A stretch of 43,204 bases of DNA from Hydnum rufescens UP504 (Eukaryota > Basidiomycota > Agaricomycetes > Cantharellales > Hydnaceae), in contig MU129137.1 of the NCBI GenBank assembly GCA_014904985.1, positions 1-43,204 of the forward strand, given 5' to 3'. The notes below the pieces were generated by a model that saw only the letters and a list, made by a program, of their open reading frames with translations, was not told the DNA's origin and did no database searches. This document shows positions 19,430-31,952 of the stretch, piece after piece. Numbering within the stretch: position 1 is the first letter of the stretch; every line of letters begins with the position of its first letter. A program made the translations under genes and the position numbers.

Positions 19430-20540
19430 TATCTAGAACATGCAGTACTCAGTCTTAGGAAAATGAACTATGATTGAAATAGTACCTAGAACATGTGGTA
19501 CTATAGAGGATCCAGATAAGTAACTATACTACAGAAGAAGTCATAACTTAGAGCTAACCTCAGTGTTAGGAAAAAGAACTGTAATAAAATGCTAAGAATT
19601 GGATGAGTAGACCATTGTAAACTGAGAGTAGTTGAACACATAGAAAGGGGAAGTGCATAGGGAGGTACAGGAGAGGAAGCAAGAGGGTAGGATACATGAG
19701 GAAAGTAGACAGAGGCATGTGATACACACAACTTGGATGAGCATGGATGTGCAAGTTCCAGGAGAGCATAGGGGACATGCTTTGTAGCACATCCTTGGTT
19801 TGGCTGACTTGAAGACTCTACCTAGCCTGGCTAGATAGTAGCCTCACTTCCTGCTTGGCCTGGCCTCATGTGGAAGTGGAGTGGTGGGGTGATAGAAGAA
19901 GGCAGAGGACTTCCTAAAATGGTAACTGTTAGCAGACTAACCAAAAGTGAATACTCACTGCTTGGTTCTCATATCCTCACATTCCTACAAACAGTGTGTT
20001 ACTTTGACTCACACTGGGGAGTAAAAACAATGTTGAATTCAATGGGAGAAGCCACAGACTTGCCATGGCAGCTCCCCAATGTCATGCAGCATATGTACAT
20101 TGCTATTATGTAATCACTATACTACAAGAACTGAGGGGCACAGGAGCCTCAAAATAAGTTGTATATACTAAAGTGAACAATAGGACTGCATGCCTAAGTA
20201 GGGAGGCAGACATAGAACAAAATAGAGTGGGCATAAACTGGAGTTGAGAAAGGGGTAATCATTGAGGTTTCCATATCTGGCTGTACTCCAACATATTGGC
20301 AGAGTACTCAGTCATACTAGAACAGACAGTACTCAGTCTTCAGAAAAAGAACTATTATTGAGAATAGTACCTAGAACAGATGGTACTATGGTAGATCTGA
20401 ATAAGTAGCTAAACTACAAAGGAAGAGATAACAGAGCTAACCTCAGTCTTCAGAAAAAGAACTGAGGGGCACAGGAGCCTCAGAAGTAGTATATACTGAA
20501 GTACACAATAGGAATGCATGTTTAATCAAGAAGGTGGGCA
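19430..20540. repeat. Dispersed duplicated segments
   Basis: About 150 bp at 19,434-19,582 (CTAGAACATGCAGTACTCAG..) recurs at 20,318-20,462 in the same direction. A second unit containing GGGGCACAGGAGCCTCA, about 70 bp, occurs at 20,136 and 20,465. The pairs are about 880 and 330 bp apart. No coding function is visible. Confidence 0.7.
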
Positions 20541-22370
20541 TAGAAGGAGTTAAAGGGGGCATAAATCAGAGGTACTGAAATAGGGGCAACCACTGAAATA
20601 GGCATAGCTACTGAGGTTTCTGTATCTGGCTGCATCACCAAGTTTACCACATCTGACTGTACTCCAACACAACAGACCCCTGAAAGAGGGCCTCAAAATA
20701 TGTGGCAGGGAGGAGTAAGGAGAGGCAGGAGGGCAGGTGTGAAGAGAACCAGGGCACTGAGCATAGTGCACCAGACAATGAAGTGGATCAAAGAAAAACC
20801 ATGAATGAAACAGAAGTTATACAACAGAAAAAGAGTCTAAGGTGCAGCACCACTGGGGACCCACCATAGAATGAGGACACCATGGGGTTCACCAGACATG
20901 GAGGAGAGCAGAGAAGATGTGCTTTGATGCATGGAGGGGGAGGAGCAATGAGGATGTGCAAGTTTTGCATAGAAGTCAGTGGGAATATAAGGGGCTGTTC
21001 AGGAACCCCAGAAACATTTTGAAGAAATGTATTTCTCAATATAAAATGGCAAAATGACCTAAAACATGTCACCATTTTTATATTGAGACTAGGATTAAAT
21101 GTGGTCTGTGCCATCCCCATGTCAATATTAATGTCACAGACAGTTTCTTCATGCAATTATTTCTAGAATGGGGGTGAAGCAATCAAATTGCAAATTTTCA
21201 GACTCATATGATGGTTTCTGATTGTACTCTGAGATCTGCAGGGTATCTCTACATCTACATGAATTGACACAATGTCTGGGGCCCACATGATGATAAAGTA
21301 AGCATGACAGTTCTATCTACAAAGCTTATCACACTAATGTGCAAAACAATTCAAAACCCTAAATTCTGAGTTGAACAGAGAAGTGGTGCAGTTCAAGGCA
21401 GCAACCCATGAGGGAGCACATCTCCTCAATGGGGTGGATCCATGTATGAGCCAACTGCTGCTGCCCATTCTTACAGTCATGTTCTTGGGGGGGTGCAGTT
21501 CACCTGTAAGTTTGGAAGAGTGGAGAACAAGACCTGTCCAAGCTGTGATGAAGAGATTTAAAGAGCAAGAGCTGGAGGATTGATGGATGATGTAATACTG
21601 TAAAAGCTCACACAAGTGGTTGAAAGCAGCAGGAGGTGATGAATTGATCAGGTTTTGGAATGATGATGCCAGGAGGCTCTCCTCATTCTAGCTCAGTCAT
21701 GTGCTAGGGCTAGCCCTCACCAAACCATGCACTCACTACCTTATTTCTGGGCCTCCCCCACCCGGTTTGACAGAAAATGTTGAGATGAGGACTTAGTGAC
21801 TGAAGTGAGATGAACAACAAGAACAAGTAGATTAGATGGGCTTCTAGCTAGCCTACACTGGCATACACAGGTGAGTTGTGTGGCAGGGAATGCCCTATGT
21901 GTAACACAGCTTCCCTTTACTGAGCAGTTGGGGGCAATGGGGGTCCAGTCTAATGGTGCTGGATGTGCAGCAATATGAAAGCAGCATGATCAGTAGTCTA
22001 AAGTATCCCAGCATGGTCTTGAGCCAAGTTATGGCATGTTGATCCTTCTTTGGTCAGTTACCTACTCAGGGTGAATAGAGCCGCCTACACACTATATAAG
22101 GGCCTAAACAATTTCCTGCCCATGCCAGAGTACCCAACACAATCCAGACAGCATTTCCAGCAATTCTCTGAAAAATCTTAGACCCTTGAATACTGCCCAC
22201 AGCACACAAATCAAGGCTGAGAGGCTAAGATGATCATGTGTGAATTGATGGCTCAACACAGAAACAACAATAATGGCCAGGGACAAAGTAGAGTGCTGTC
22301 ATCTAAGGTGAAGAGGGCAAACAAAGGCTGAAGAAATAGTAGAGCAATCAGGGTCTTTGCATTAAACCTA
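20541..22370. other. CpG-poor interval up to the gene-rich boundary
   Basis: No supported gene. The short frames on both strands have no motifs and repeat-like composition. CG dinucleotides become common again only from about 22,370, just downstream of the TEF3 stop. Confidence 0.5.
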
Positions 22371-22446
22371 GCCGAAATAAGCGGGAGGCGAGTCGTGAGA
22401 GATACCAAGACGTTAGTTGAAGCCTGGAACGTAGGTGGATCACTTT

Positions 22447-25400
22447 TCAATCGCTATCCGTGTCTTCTGGTTTTGGCCCTGGCGCAAATCCGAATTGATA
22501 TTTAAGCAATAACAGGGCACAACAAGGTGTGGGCTCACCGCCAAATGTCAACCACGCGAGCTTTCGGGCTTTGCGACGTTCGTCGCGTGCCTTAAGCTGG
22601 TTTCTGGTGAGCTTCTTCTTTTTGGATCCTGGTAATCGGGGCTTGCTGTCCCAGTCCCCGGATTCTCATCGCCAGAGGCCGCGGGTGTCGCTCTGGCTGA
22701 AGCAGCAGGCGTTGGTGCGGCACTGTTCCTGGCCGAACCAGGCTTGGACTTGCCATCTGCGAACGCGTCCTCAATGATGGCCGCCTTGCCCTTTTGCGTC
22801 AGACGCCCCTTGTCAACATGCCACAGTTCAGGACACAGTGCATTTACAAATTCCTAGGATGGGCGAATTGTCAGCCTAGGATACGGAGGGAAATGATATA
22901 GAGTCAAACCATGTTGTGAGATATGATCAGAACTGCGCCAGCCCAGTCTCGAATAGCAACTGCTAATCCACCTGTGGCATACATTAGTTAAAAGCCATGA
23001 ATGATTTGCAGAGTTCCGGGACAAACCTAAAGCTTCTCGATCCAAGAAATTAGTGGGTTCATCTGAAGGATTCCACCCAGACTTCAGAATAACGCCAGAC
23101 AATGAAGTAGAAAAAGGTCGTACCAAGAACCAGAACCTGAAGGTGGACATATTAGCACGAATTTATGTGATAACTAATGGTATGTACATACCTGGGGGTT
23201 GTTCCATAACGCAGCGGCGATTACAACTTTGACCTTTTGTCCACCACTGAGGCCACCCATTTCATTGTACATCGCGATGTTCCCATCCAATCCCACTTCC
23301 TCTAATTGTTTCCGGACAACACTCGCAGCCGTATCACGCGTGCCAGCTCCTTCACGAGACGACTCGAGATCATCGAACTGTTGCACAAGTTTGGTGAACC
23401 CGCGCTGGAGGAGCTCCTCTCGCGGCAGCCAAGTGTTAAACCTGTGGTCAAGACCAATCCATTTGATCTCATACTGAAGACTTTTTTTTAGTTTTTGTCG
23501 ACCCATGATCATCTACGACGGCCCGGGTTAAATTTCGCAGATTGATGTCCCGAACACAGCGAAGCCCACCTCAATTTTCCGCTTCTCGCCGTTTTTCCCA
23601 ACGAATTCTTGGTCCATCATTATGCGCTCTTCGTCCGAAAGGACTCGTGTGGCCTTCTCGAGGAGCTCGCCTGTAGGACTAATAAAGTCAGAACAGCCCA
23701 CAATAAAACGTGTGTTTCGAACGACTCAACGGTCATGCCCGTCTTGGAATCGCCATTGACTGAAATAAAGCACCGGTATTATCACTCAATGAACAAGGCA
23801 TCAGACAAGACTGCAATAACGTACATATATGCAACGGGGGTCTTTTCTAAATGCTTCTCTACCCGAACAGTATGTCTGAGGAGACACGCAAATAGCTGAT
23901 CGTGTAATGTACGGACCTATGTGATGCGTAGCGTGTTGGGATACATAGCCAACGCGCAATGAAGGATGTTTGTACACAGATCCGATTTGAGGTACAGTTT
24001 CACCCTATTATGGAAATTGATGTATTAGCGCCGTAATAGATGGTCGAGAAAAGAATGTCGACACAACGACATACAGTCAATAATTTGATCAGAGTAGATT
24101 TCCCAGCTCCGTTGGGTCCAATAATTCCAACCCGGCTGGAGAGACTGAGTGCGCAACTAACGTCGTACAGACTAGGCTCCTTCCGCCCAGGATACGTGAA
24201 CGTACAATTGGCCATCTTCATGATTGCTCGAGTGTTAGATCGGACTCCCATAAGACTACCGGGAGGAGGGAAAGAGAATTTGACAGATGTTGCAGCGAGG
24301 GTATAATATGACTTGGCTGAAGGAACATGTTTGACGAAATTAGAGAGATTGCCAGGGTAATAGACAAGCTAATTTTGGAATCCGGTCAGGTATGCAATAT
24401 GCACGAACACATGAGCACCAACCTTTTTCTGCTCGTAGTGTATGATATCAGTCGTAACATGATCCAAAAATCTGACCTTTTGGTCAGATGGCTATATGGC
24501 CAGAAAATTCACCGGAGAGGAACTCACCCAGAATCGTGAGAAACAATTAGACAGGTGACGTTGTCGTGAGCTATCAGATAATCTTCGAGCCATTTGACCG
24601 AAGGGACGTCAAGCTGATGCCCAAGTCTGGTCAATCTCAAGCCGCGACCGAGTTGTCTCCGGTATAATACTCACGTGATTAGTGGGTTCGTCTAACAGGC
24701 AAATACATCAATAACGAGGGTGATAGAATACACAAAAGCAGACAGACCAAGCAACAGAAGATCGGCTCTGTACAACATGGCGCGAGCGAGTTCGAGCTGC
24801 TCACAATGAACATGACAATACGCCCACGAAATCTACGAACGGTAGTCCACACCTTCATCTTCCAACCACCCGATAAACTGCCGACAGGATTAGACTGCTT
24901 TTCTTCGTCGAAGCCAACTTCTAGTAGTTGTTCTGCAATAGCGGGTCGAGGCACATCCTTAAGAGCCTTATCTGATCATAAAATGGACGATCAGCATCAC
25001 CACCATAAGTCCTCAGACCGCAGTCCACTACGGACCGGAAGCAATGAAATCTATAATGGAGAGACTGCCATCTTCGCCTTGAAGGGAATGTTCGACCATG
25101 ACCGCCCGTACCTCCTCTTGAGATGGGAAGTTCTCCACTTTGCCATCCCTGATAGCCCGCAGAAGCGTACTCTTACCACTTCCATTGCCAGCGCAGATAC
25201 CGTATCGTCGCCCCCGCACGAGTCGAAGCGTCGTATGGGATAGCAAAAGAAGAGCCCCGTAGGCCAAGGAAAAAAGGGTATCGCAGAGCAGATCCTCGTT
25301 TTCATTGTTTGCGGTTGACGCCCATGTTGCCTAATAAATGGTGTCCAATTAGCATCTCTGTGGCCTCGACAATATTCTAATTGTCATTGAGTACCTTCTC

Positions 25401-26764
25401 CGCATCCCAGAACATAACTCGGATGGCCTCAGATAGACGATCAGCTTCTTCTTGTGGAGAATCTGATTGCAACCATGGGATCAAATACACGCCAACAGAA
25501 GCAGACCATACAGAGGGTTGGGTGAAATCTTTCTTATCGATTAGATCGGCAACGAGTCGACCGATGAACTGTAGAGACTGATCAAAGAGTGCATGAGACG
25601 GCGTGGGAGGCGAATTTGGATCATTAGGTGATGGCGTGAGTAGATAAGATGGAAGCATGGGTATTATTTTGGAAATCGCTGAAGAGATTTCAATAGCAAG
25701 ATCTCGTGGCGGTGCTGGCTGCACAGTTTTTGATGCCCCAGCCGCCAGCAACGTTCGCAATGCCGATGCTGCAAAATCACGGACTTCCGGGAAGGAGGCG
25801 CCAGTAGCAATCTTCTCCACACCCTCAACCAAGGGGCTGAGGTACAGTGCCGCGACCGTGGGATCCCGAACCAGCTTACATACATTCTCTATTACGACAA
25901 CAGTGCGTCGTTGCACGTCCATGCTCCGGTCAGCTAAGGCCCGAGTTAAAAGAGGGACCAAAACTGCAAGCGATGGAGAAGTGACCTCAGATACAAAGGT
26001 TGTATTGGAGAGAGACTTGATTGTGTTGGGAACGGAAGTTGGAGCGGCCATGGCAGAGATTAAAAGAGGTATATGTGGGCGAAGATCAGGATTGGGGAGT
26101 GTACCGCAAAGGATCGTAGCAGCTTTTTGCGCCGCACTCGCGACTTCAGATTTTGTGTCATGCATCGCGGTTTCTACAAGAGGCAACAGCACTGCGAGAA
26201 GGTGAGCAACTTCCTCCTTGCCTTCCTCGCCTCGACCTTCAGCGAGCCGGCCCATCTCTTTGAGACATCCCACTTTGGCCTTCCATTTGCTGTTGTTGAC
26301 AAGCTCGGAGCCAAGTACCTCCATCACACTTCGGATTGCTTGGACCGGCGTCAAGGCGATCATCGCCCTAATAGCAGATGTAGCGGAGGTTCGCACAACA
26401 TCCCCTTTATCAGAGAGTAGCTCCAGGAGAGAAGGCAGAGAAGGGAGAAGAAGCGGTAAAGCTGGAGGACCCAGTGCGGCACATAAAGAGTGAAAACCGA
26501 CTGCACCGGACTCGCGTTCATAGCCAGATTTCTTGTTCGCCGTAAATGCTTGTAATGTGTACAAAACACCGTCGTCACTGAGTGCGGCACCATTAGCGCC
26601 GGCCCCTATACCCAAATGCTCCATGCTCACACAAGAGAGGCTAGCCCAGCTTTCTTCACAGCTCTAGCTAGTGTATCAGCAGCCGCCTTCGCATCGGGGG
26701 CTGTTGGAGCAGTTTTCAGAGAATCGAGATAGGCCGCAAACGTCAGAGACGTGGGGGGCTCCAT
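22447..26764 (-). CDS. TEF3: Translation elongation factor 3 (eEF3), fungal ABC-F ATPase
   Basis: eEF3 helps eEF1A deliver aminoacyl-tRNA and drives release of E-site tRNA; it is a cytosolic ribosome-bound factor essential in fungi. The ATG at 26762-26764 is followed by intron 26578-26630. HEAT repeats span roughly the first 430 residues (to about 25,390). ABC1 has Walker A GNGSGKST, signature LSGGWKMK, and Walker B plus D-loop [12 protein letters not shown] built across two introns. ABC2 has Walker [10 protein letters not shown], the eEF3 chromodomain-like insert ([20 protein letters not shown]), signature LSGGQKVKV and DEPTNFLD. More than ten introns are needed and nearly all join in frame. 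The C-terminus keeps the basic [12 protein letters not shown] block and ends PKPEDTDSD. One problem: the frame before that block fits only if the five-A run (plus-strand T's 22619-22623) had a sixth A. The gene borders the CpG-poor island. Confidence 0.92.
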
Positions 26765-27100
26765 GGCTGCCACTGGCGACATCAGTGGATCGAATATGGA
26801 GGCACGTTGCCAAAGAGCGAGAAAAAATGAGAACTATTCAACACCGCGATTTGCCGCCGAGTGGGCGCCAAGCAGCACCCTTTGTGGCCAACTCTCGGAA
26901 TTTCAGTGTATTCTAGTACTGTAGACATCGGGGTATATAAAATTTGTCCTAAACCCGAAATGTCAAACCACTCCTCAAGCACCCGGATTTTCCGGGATGC
27001 ACCTAGCGCAGGGGAATCGAGCCCCATCTGCAGATTACCAGGGATGAATCATGAGTAAAAAATAGTCCTGAAGACTTACAATTGCACTATACAACCAGAA

Positions 27101-27365
27101 TCAAGCAAGCCAGTAGTCCAACGAAACAGGTAATGAGAACATGCCAAAACAGACGACAATGGTAAAGTAAATATAAAGAGCGATGGATAACATAGTCCCG
27201 ACCGAGGTCGTCCAAATCTTTTCCACGAACTTATAGAACGAAATTAATAATGACAATGAGCACACGTACCCACCCTTCCACCCTCGCGCCGCCAAAGAAG
27301 CCGATCATGCACAGGCCACAATAGAGCCGAGGTCTAGTCCAAGTAGCATCAGCCCAGTATCCCAT
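27101..27365 (-). CDS. Small putative membrane protein, unknown
   Basis: ATG at 27365 opens MGYWADATWTRPRLYCGL and, after a 40-nt intron (27230-27269), continues through a strongly hydrophobic helix (MLSIALYIYFTIVVCFGMF) to TGA 27101-27103, about 75 residues. The frame joins cleanly across the intron. Further introns with GT..AG ends are possible, and the protein could continue into a frame at 27,027-26,782 (MGLDSPALGASRKIRVLEEWF) that overlaps the TEF3 start. I recognise no family. It could instead be part of the TEF3 upstream region. Confidence 0.35.
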
Positions 27366-27482
27366 GCTCCGGTCGAATCCGCCAGGTGTAAAATTCCGTT
27401 CAAAGTCGTGAAAATATATGATCCAACAATGTAAAATTATCCAATCCGGATCATCCGACCGCCGCCGTGTTAGAGACGGCGA

Positions 27483-28963
27483 TCAAATCGCACTATGCGT
27501 GTCACGGATGCGAGACATGGGTATCGGTTCGAATCCATCAGAGAGATTGCGCGGAAGGAGGTCCTTGAACGAAGATTGGGAGGCGTTTGACGCGGTGGTG
27601 TCCATCGTTCTTCGAGACACTAGGTCAAACGATGCATCTTTGGAGTAATCCCTTGGTTCGAGCATGATGCTACTACTTTCGGTTCGGTACGGGATATGAA
27701 CAGGCCGCTCCTTAACGAAAGATTTTTTGGGAAGATTAGATGGCCTTTGTCGACGTCGCCGCCTTAGAAGCAGTATTATGGACGCCACGATCAGTACCGC
27801 ACATACTACCCCGCCCACTACACCCCCAACTATTGCACCGACGTTTGATCTATATCATCTTGTCAGAAGTTGGGTATCGGGAGGAAGCATAAATGGTATA
27901 CTTTGATTTTGAGCCGCTTTTAGAATCAACAAATCGTCAGCTAGAGAATTTGACCGGCTCTCGGGAAAATTGCATACTGCGGAGTACCTCCACCACCCCC
28001 ACTCCCACCGAGAGCCTCCCATACATTGGCGTACTCCACAGACAATGTAGATTCCCCATTGTCCACTGGGTTGTTCGTCACCTGGAGTAGATGGGAACCT
28101 GCTCCCAGCGAATCCGCGTAATAGAGTAGTTGCCCGTAGGATGATATATCGTACAATCCGGAGAGGGTTCTCGATTGTGCACCATTCACTGAGGCAGTGA
28201 AATTGCCATGAGTAGTACCAACGGCACCATACAAGGCGACAGCATCTCCGTCGAACGTCAGCTGCACAATAGAGCCGCTGGATTTGGTTATAGCACTCGT
28301 CACATTTGTGAAGCCATCAACACTGTCCCCGATGGTCCAAGAACTAGACGAAGGCAGGTATTGGAAGCGCGGATGAGAACTGTTAAAAGTGGACTCGGAG
28401 AGCAAAGCCCCGATAGGACCCCCGGGCCCATCGAATTCATCCTCGAATGTAACCCAATCAATGTCGAACGCGGTTCTGGAAGAGTTACTGCCAGTGTACG
28501 GCCCAGCGTTCACGATCGTTATATTGTGTGAGCGCAGTTCAAGATTCGGAGCACCATAGAGAAGTTGTTGAAAGGCATCGGGACTCTGATAACCATCAAA
28601 ACTCTCTGCCTTTTGACCATCAACTGGAATTGGTGGGTTAGTATTTTTATTACGTGCAGAAGACCCAAACGAACGTGACACGTTGTAGAATCCATGGTTA
28701 TCGCGCTTTGACCCATAGATCCTGGAACGAACGGGTCAGAGCGTCGATTTGGGTTGATGAGAGACGGCATCATACCATATTCCTGTCCCTCTGAACGAAA
28801 AAATCATCTCCGCACCGATTGTGGAGGACACGGATGCAGTGGATCCATTGGCGTATAGTGTTACATTGGGATCACTAGCCGAGGTAGCCGGGTGCCAAAG
28901 GTTGAGGGGAGTATATGAAAGCAATGGGGAGGGATTGTCCAATGAAATATTCAAGCGTGTCAT
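27483..28963 (-). CDS. Single-pass membrane protein with two extracellular beta-sandwich-like modules
   Basis: Starts at ATG 28963 (context CCAACATGA) without a signal peptide, as in the common mushroom family whose proteins open with N-(I/V)-(S/T)-(I/L)-D and keep the N-terminus outside. Module 1 has FSFRGTGIWIYGSKRDNHGFYNVS across an intron. Module 2 carries FDIDWVTFEDEF, then a second repeat (IVQLTFDGDAVALYGAVG.., HLLQVTNNP). A Gly-rich linker and an intron lead to GAIVGGVVGGVVCAVLIVASIILLL, one transmembrane helix followed by RRRRR and a Ser-rich cytoplasmic tail ending at TGA 27483-27485. Several N-x-S/T sites fit an outside location. A 30-nt possible intron near 28,620-28,650 could also be read through. 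The role is unknown; carbohydrate binding is a guess from the fold. Confidence 0.7.
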
Positions 28964-28969
28964 GTTGGC

Positions 28970-30120
28970 ATCGAGGTGTCTCACTCAACGGAAGAGTGCC
29001 TCAATTGTGCGCACGATTTCCGGTATAAGACGACAGGAATGTGATTGTTGGCGTTGGGATCAGGTGGCTGGGACGTCTGAGAATGCTGCGCGGTGGTCTA
29101 GTGGAGAGAGAGGGTGGTTATCGTGAGTATGGTCGTTGTATGTAATTGATCCCGCTCTGCGCAGCTACTCTATAATCTGTATCTATATCCTCTTTTGCGT
29201 ACACTGCTCGCGTCTCCTTCTTGGGTTTCTGTGACTTGGGAACTACTTGGAGAAGTGGCTCTTATTTCTCGTGGTGAAGCCTGGAAGAGTGTGCCAAAGG
29301 TCAGCATTCCGTCGCTTCCGTCACATTTCGCTGCATGTACAGGTTCATCGACTATGCCATCACGTTCATTCTCCCAAGTGGTCAGAATATATTATTCTAT
29401 ATGGCGTCATGCCATTAAGTGGGAGTGAGGAGATAAAGATCACTTCCTCTCAGAGACTGAGGATGAGGAGGTGGAGGATGGAGGCTCTACGGCAGACGTT
29501 TACAGATCAGGTCACTGGGGAGGCCATGGAGTTGTAGGAAGTCAAAGATCAGGTTGGGGCTCAATGGACAACAGATCGAGAGGGCACACAAAGCCTATCA
29601 CCTCGCTATGGGGGGCTATCTTGACGTGTCTCCATCTCTCGTCCAATGTGTTCGGATCCTTGAGCCCTGCACCGTGCATGTGCGCTCCATCGCCCTCCAA
29701 TATCCTTCTGCTCTGATTGTTTGTTGTCTCTGTGCCACCTCCCCTCCAGATACGCTACTGCTCCGCAGTCCTCCAGTCCCATGCGCCATCACCCTCTATC
29801 CCTACGTCTATATACACTCGTCTCGATCGCTCCACTTCTTCGTACATGCATGGAGAAGCTTGGATCCCAGATTTGAGGCTGAGCTCAGGCGGATTGGATG
29901 GTATTCACCCTAGCTGAGAATGAGTCCTATGTCACGTATGCGGTGATGCCAGAGGCATTCAGGTGACCTGTCCTGAGTCTGGCACGGTTCCTTTATGGAT
30001 GACCGTTCTGCTTAGGATCATCAGGCCACTCCTAAACAAGTTCACGGTCAAAGCCTGCATAACGGGCATCCGTGTCCAAATATATCCATGTAATTTTTGA
30101 CGATTTGAGTTCCAGCATCA
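28970..30120. other. Intergenic interval, no firm gene
   Basis: Lies between the 5' end of the membrane protein gene and the 3' end of ADE13. The part next to 28,963 should hold its promoter. Plus-strand frames exist (for example 29,554-29,913, 119 codons) but overlap each other, lack family motifs and show no clear intron logic. I leave them unassigned. Confidence 0.4.
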
Positions 30121-30123
30121 CGT

Positions 30124-31838
30124 CTATACACTAAGCTCCGAAGCCTTCGCTGCTAAGATCACCCCTTGATACTTCTCCAGCGCAGGATGCACCCATTCCT
30201 TCAGGAAGGAATCCACTTGCTCCGGGGCTCTCCCCACGAAGCTCCGAGGATCAAGCAGGACATCCAATTGAGGGACAATAGGGGAAAAGTACGGGTCTGC
30301 ACGGATACGTTCGATTAGATCATTCGCTCCTCCGTCTTCTTTTACGACACGTCCAGCTTCATGGCTGAGCACTCGAATACGTTCGTGGCACTCTTGACGA
30401 TCGCCCCCAGGGACGCTCGTGACAAAAGCCATGATGATATTTTCTGTCGCCATAAAGGGGAGTTCCGAGGCAATGCGGCGTGCGATAACGCGTGGATAGA
30501 CGACAAGCCCTTCCGAAATATTTTGAAGCGTGGAGAGGATGATATCCGCGGTGAGAAATGCTTCAGGAATTGTAACGCGGCGGTTGGCACTAATATACAT
30601 AGGGTCTCAGGCGATCAGCATCTCGGCCAGCCACATAACAAAGAGAATGGGAGATAAAGCACCTGTCATCTAACGTCCGTTCGAACCACTGCAACGAGGA
30701 CGTCATGAGTGCATTTTGAGGCAAAATCATTAAATGCCTAGCGAGACTGCAGACGCGCTCGCAGCGCATTGGGTTTCTTTTATAGGCCATGGCCGAACTC
30801 CCGATCTGGTCTTTCTCGAATGGTTCCTCAACTTCTTTTAAGTTGGCTAGGAGACGAATATCTGTGGCTATTTTATGTGCCGTGGCACCAAACGACGCGA
30901 GAGGCTGTAGAACGTCGATATCTACTTTTCGAGAGTAGGTTTGAGATGTCACAGGGTAGGCATAGTTGAAGCCCATCAATTCGGAGACTCGCACGTCAAG
31001 AGCCTTTACCTGTGGGGAAACGGATACATGTCAGCAAATGGGAGACGATAGCGGGAAGAAGTGAAAGGATAGATCCCTTGGAGTGGTCTCCGTCAAAAAG
31101 AGCAAGAAATGAGGCTTGCGTGCCGGTTGTTCCTTTCACTCCACGGAACCCAATATCATCTCTGGCACGAGAGATATTGCGCAAATCCCAAAGCAATTCC
31201 TTCAAGATCAGACGAAATTTATACGAACCTGCTGAACAAGTTAAAAGCAATGAAACGTACCTGCAACCACAGCGTGGCTCGTTTCCCTACAGTGGTCAAT
31301 TGTGCAGGTTGATAATGGGTGAATCCAAGGGTCGGCAGATCACGATATTGTTCCGCAAAGCGGGAGAAACGATCGATGACCACGGCGAGCTTGTTGAGAA
31401 GAAGATCACATCCTTTACGGATGAAAATGAGATCTGCATTATCAGTCACATAGCATGAAGTTGCTCCAAGGTGGATAATAGCCGCCGCCGCTGGAGCAAC
31501 AGCGCCGAATGTATGTACGTGGGCCATCACATCGTGACGCCTTTTCTTCTCCTCTGCTGCTGCTAGAGCGAATTGCCCTTCATCTAGATCCTGCGTGGCG
31601 GAAGATGGCAACGTGTCATCTGAATATACGCCCGAACAAGGACAGACAGTGCACTGACGAGGTGCTGGCTCATCTGTTCTATGGCTTCATTCGAGATGGG
31701 GAGACCCAGCTCTTTCTCCGCGATGGCGAGATTGAGCCAGAGAGTGCGCCAGGTACGAAATCGCATAGCATTGGAAAACAAATGGGACATTTCCTTGCTC
31801 GCATAGCGGCTAGAAAGTGGGCTCTGATAACTGTCCAT
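30124..31838 (-). CDS. ADE13: Adenylosuccinate lyase
   Basis: Catalyses two steps of purine synthesis: SAICAR to AICAR plus fumarate, and adenylosuccinate to AMP plus fumarate. ATG at 31838 gives [20 protein letters not shown], the usual N-terminus of the eukaryotic enzyme. Introns follow, the first joining MSQHL to [12 protein letters not shown]. Visible blocks are [11 protein letters not shown] and [16 protein letters not shown], then [10 protein letters not shown] with the catalytic His region, [15 protein letters not shown], and the superfamily signature [15 protein letters not shown] (about 30,756-30,800). The C-terminal part is [21 protein letters not shown]..., ending at TAG 30124-30126. 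Length, about 480 residues, matches the family. No lesion was seen. It faces away from the APSES gene with only 114 bp between start codons. Confidence 0.93.
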
Positions 31839-31952
31839 GTTTTGCCGATGGGCGAACAACCTTTACTACGATGGAAAACCTATTTACCAGAGGGCGTTGC
31901 CGGGGTTTGTTGATTCCGAGAAGCGTGCTCGACTTAAACTGACCCAACGCCG
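31839..31952. promoter_or_regulatory. Short divergent promoter between ADE13 and the APSES gene
   Basis: 114 bp separates the two start codons. No clear TATA or TGACTCA site is visible, so the genes probably share a compact bidirectional promoter. The true APSES start could be downstream, which would lengthen it. Confidence 0.4.

Noticed and set aside
27522..27548. GGTTCGAATCC, a tRNA B-box-like sequence
   Set aside because: It lies in the coding tail of the membrane protein gene, and no A-box or cloverleaf arms can be drawn around it.
29195..29917. Overlapping plus-strand frames of 66-119 codons between the membrane protein gene and ADE13
   Set aside because: Several frames compete over the same bases with no recognisable domain, so no gene can be supported.
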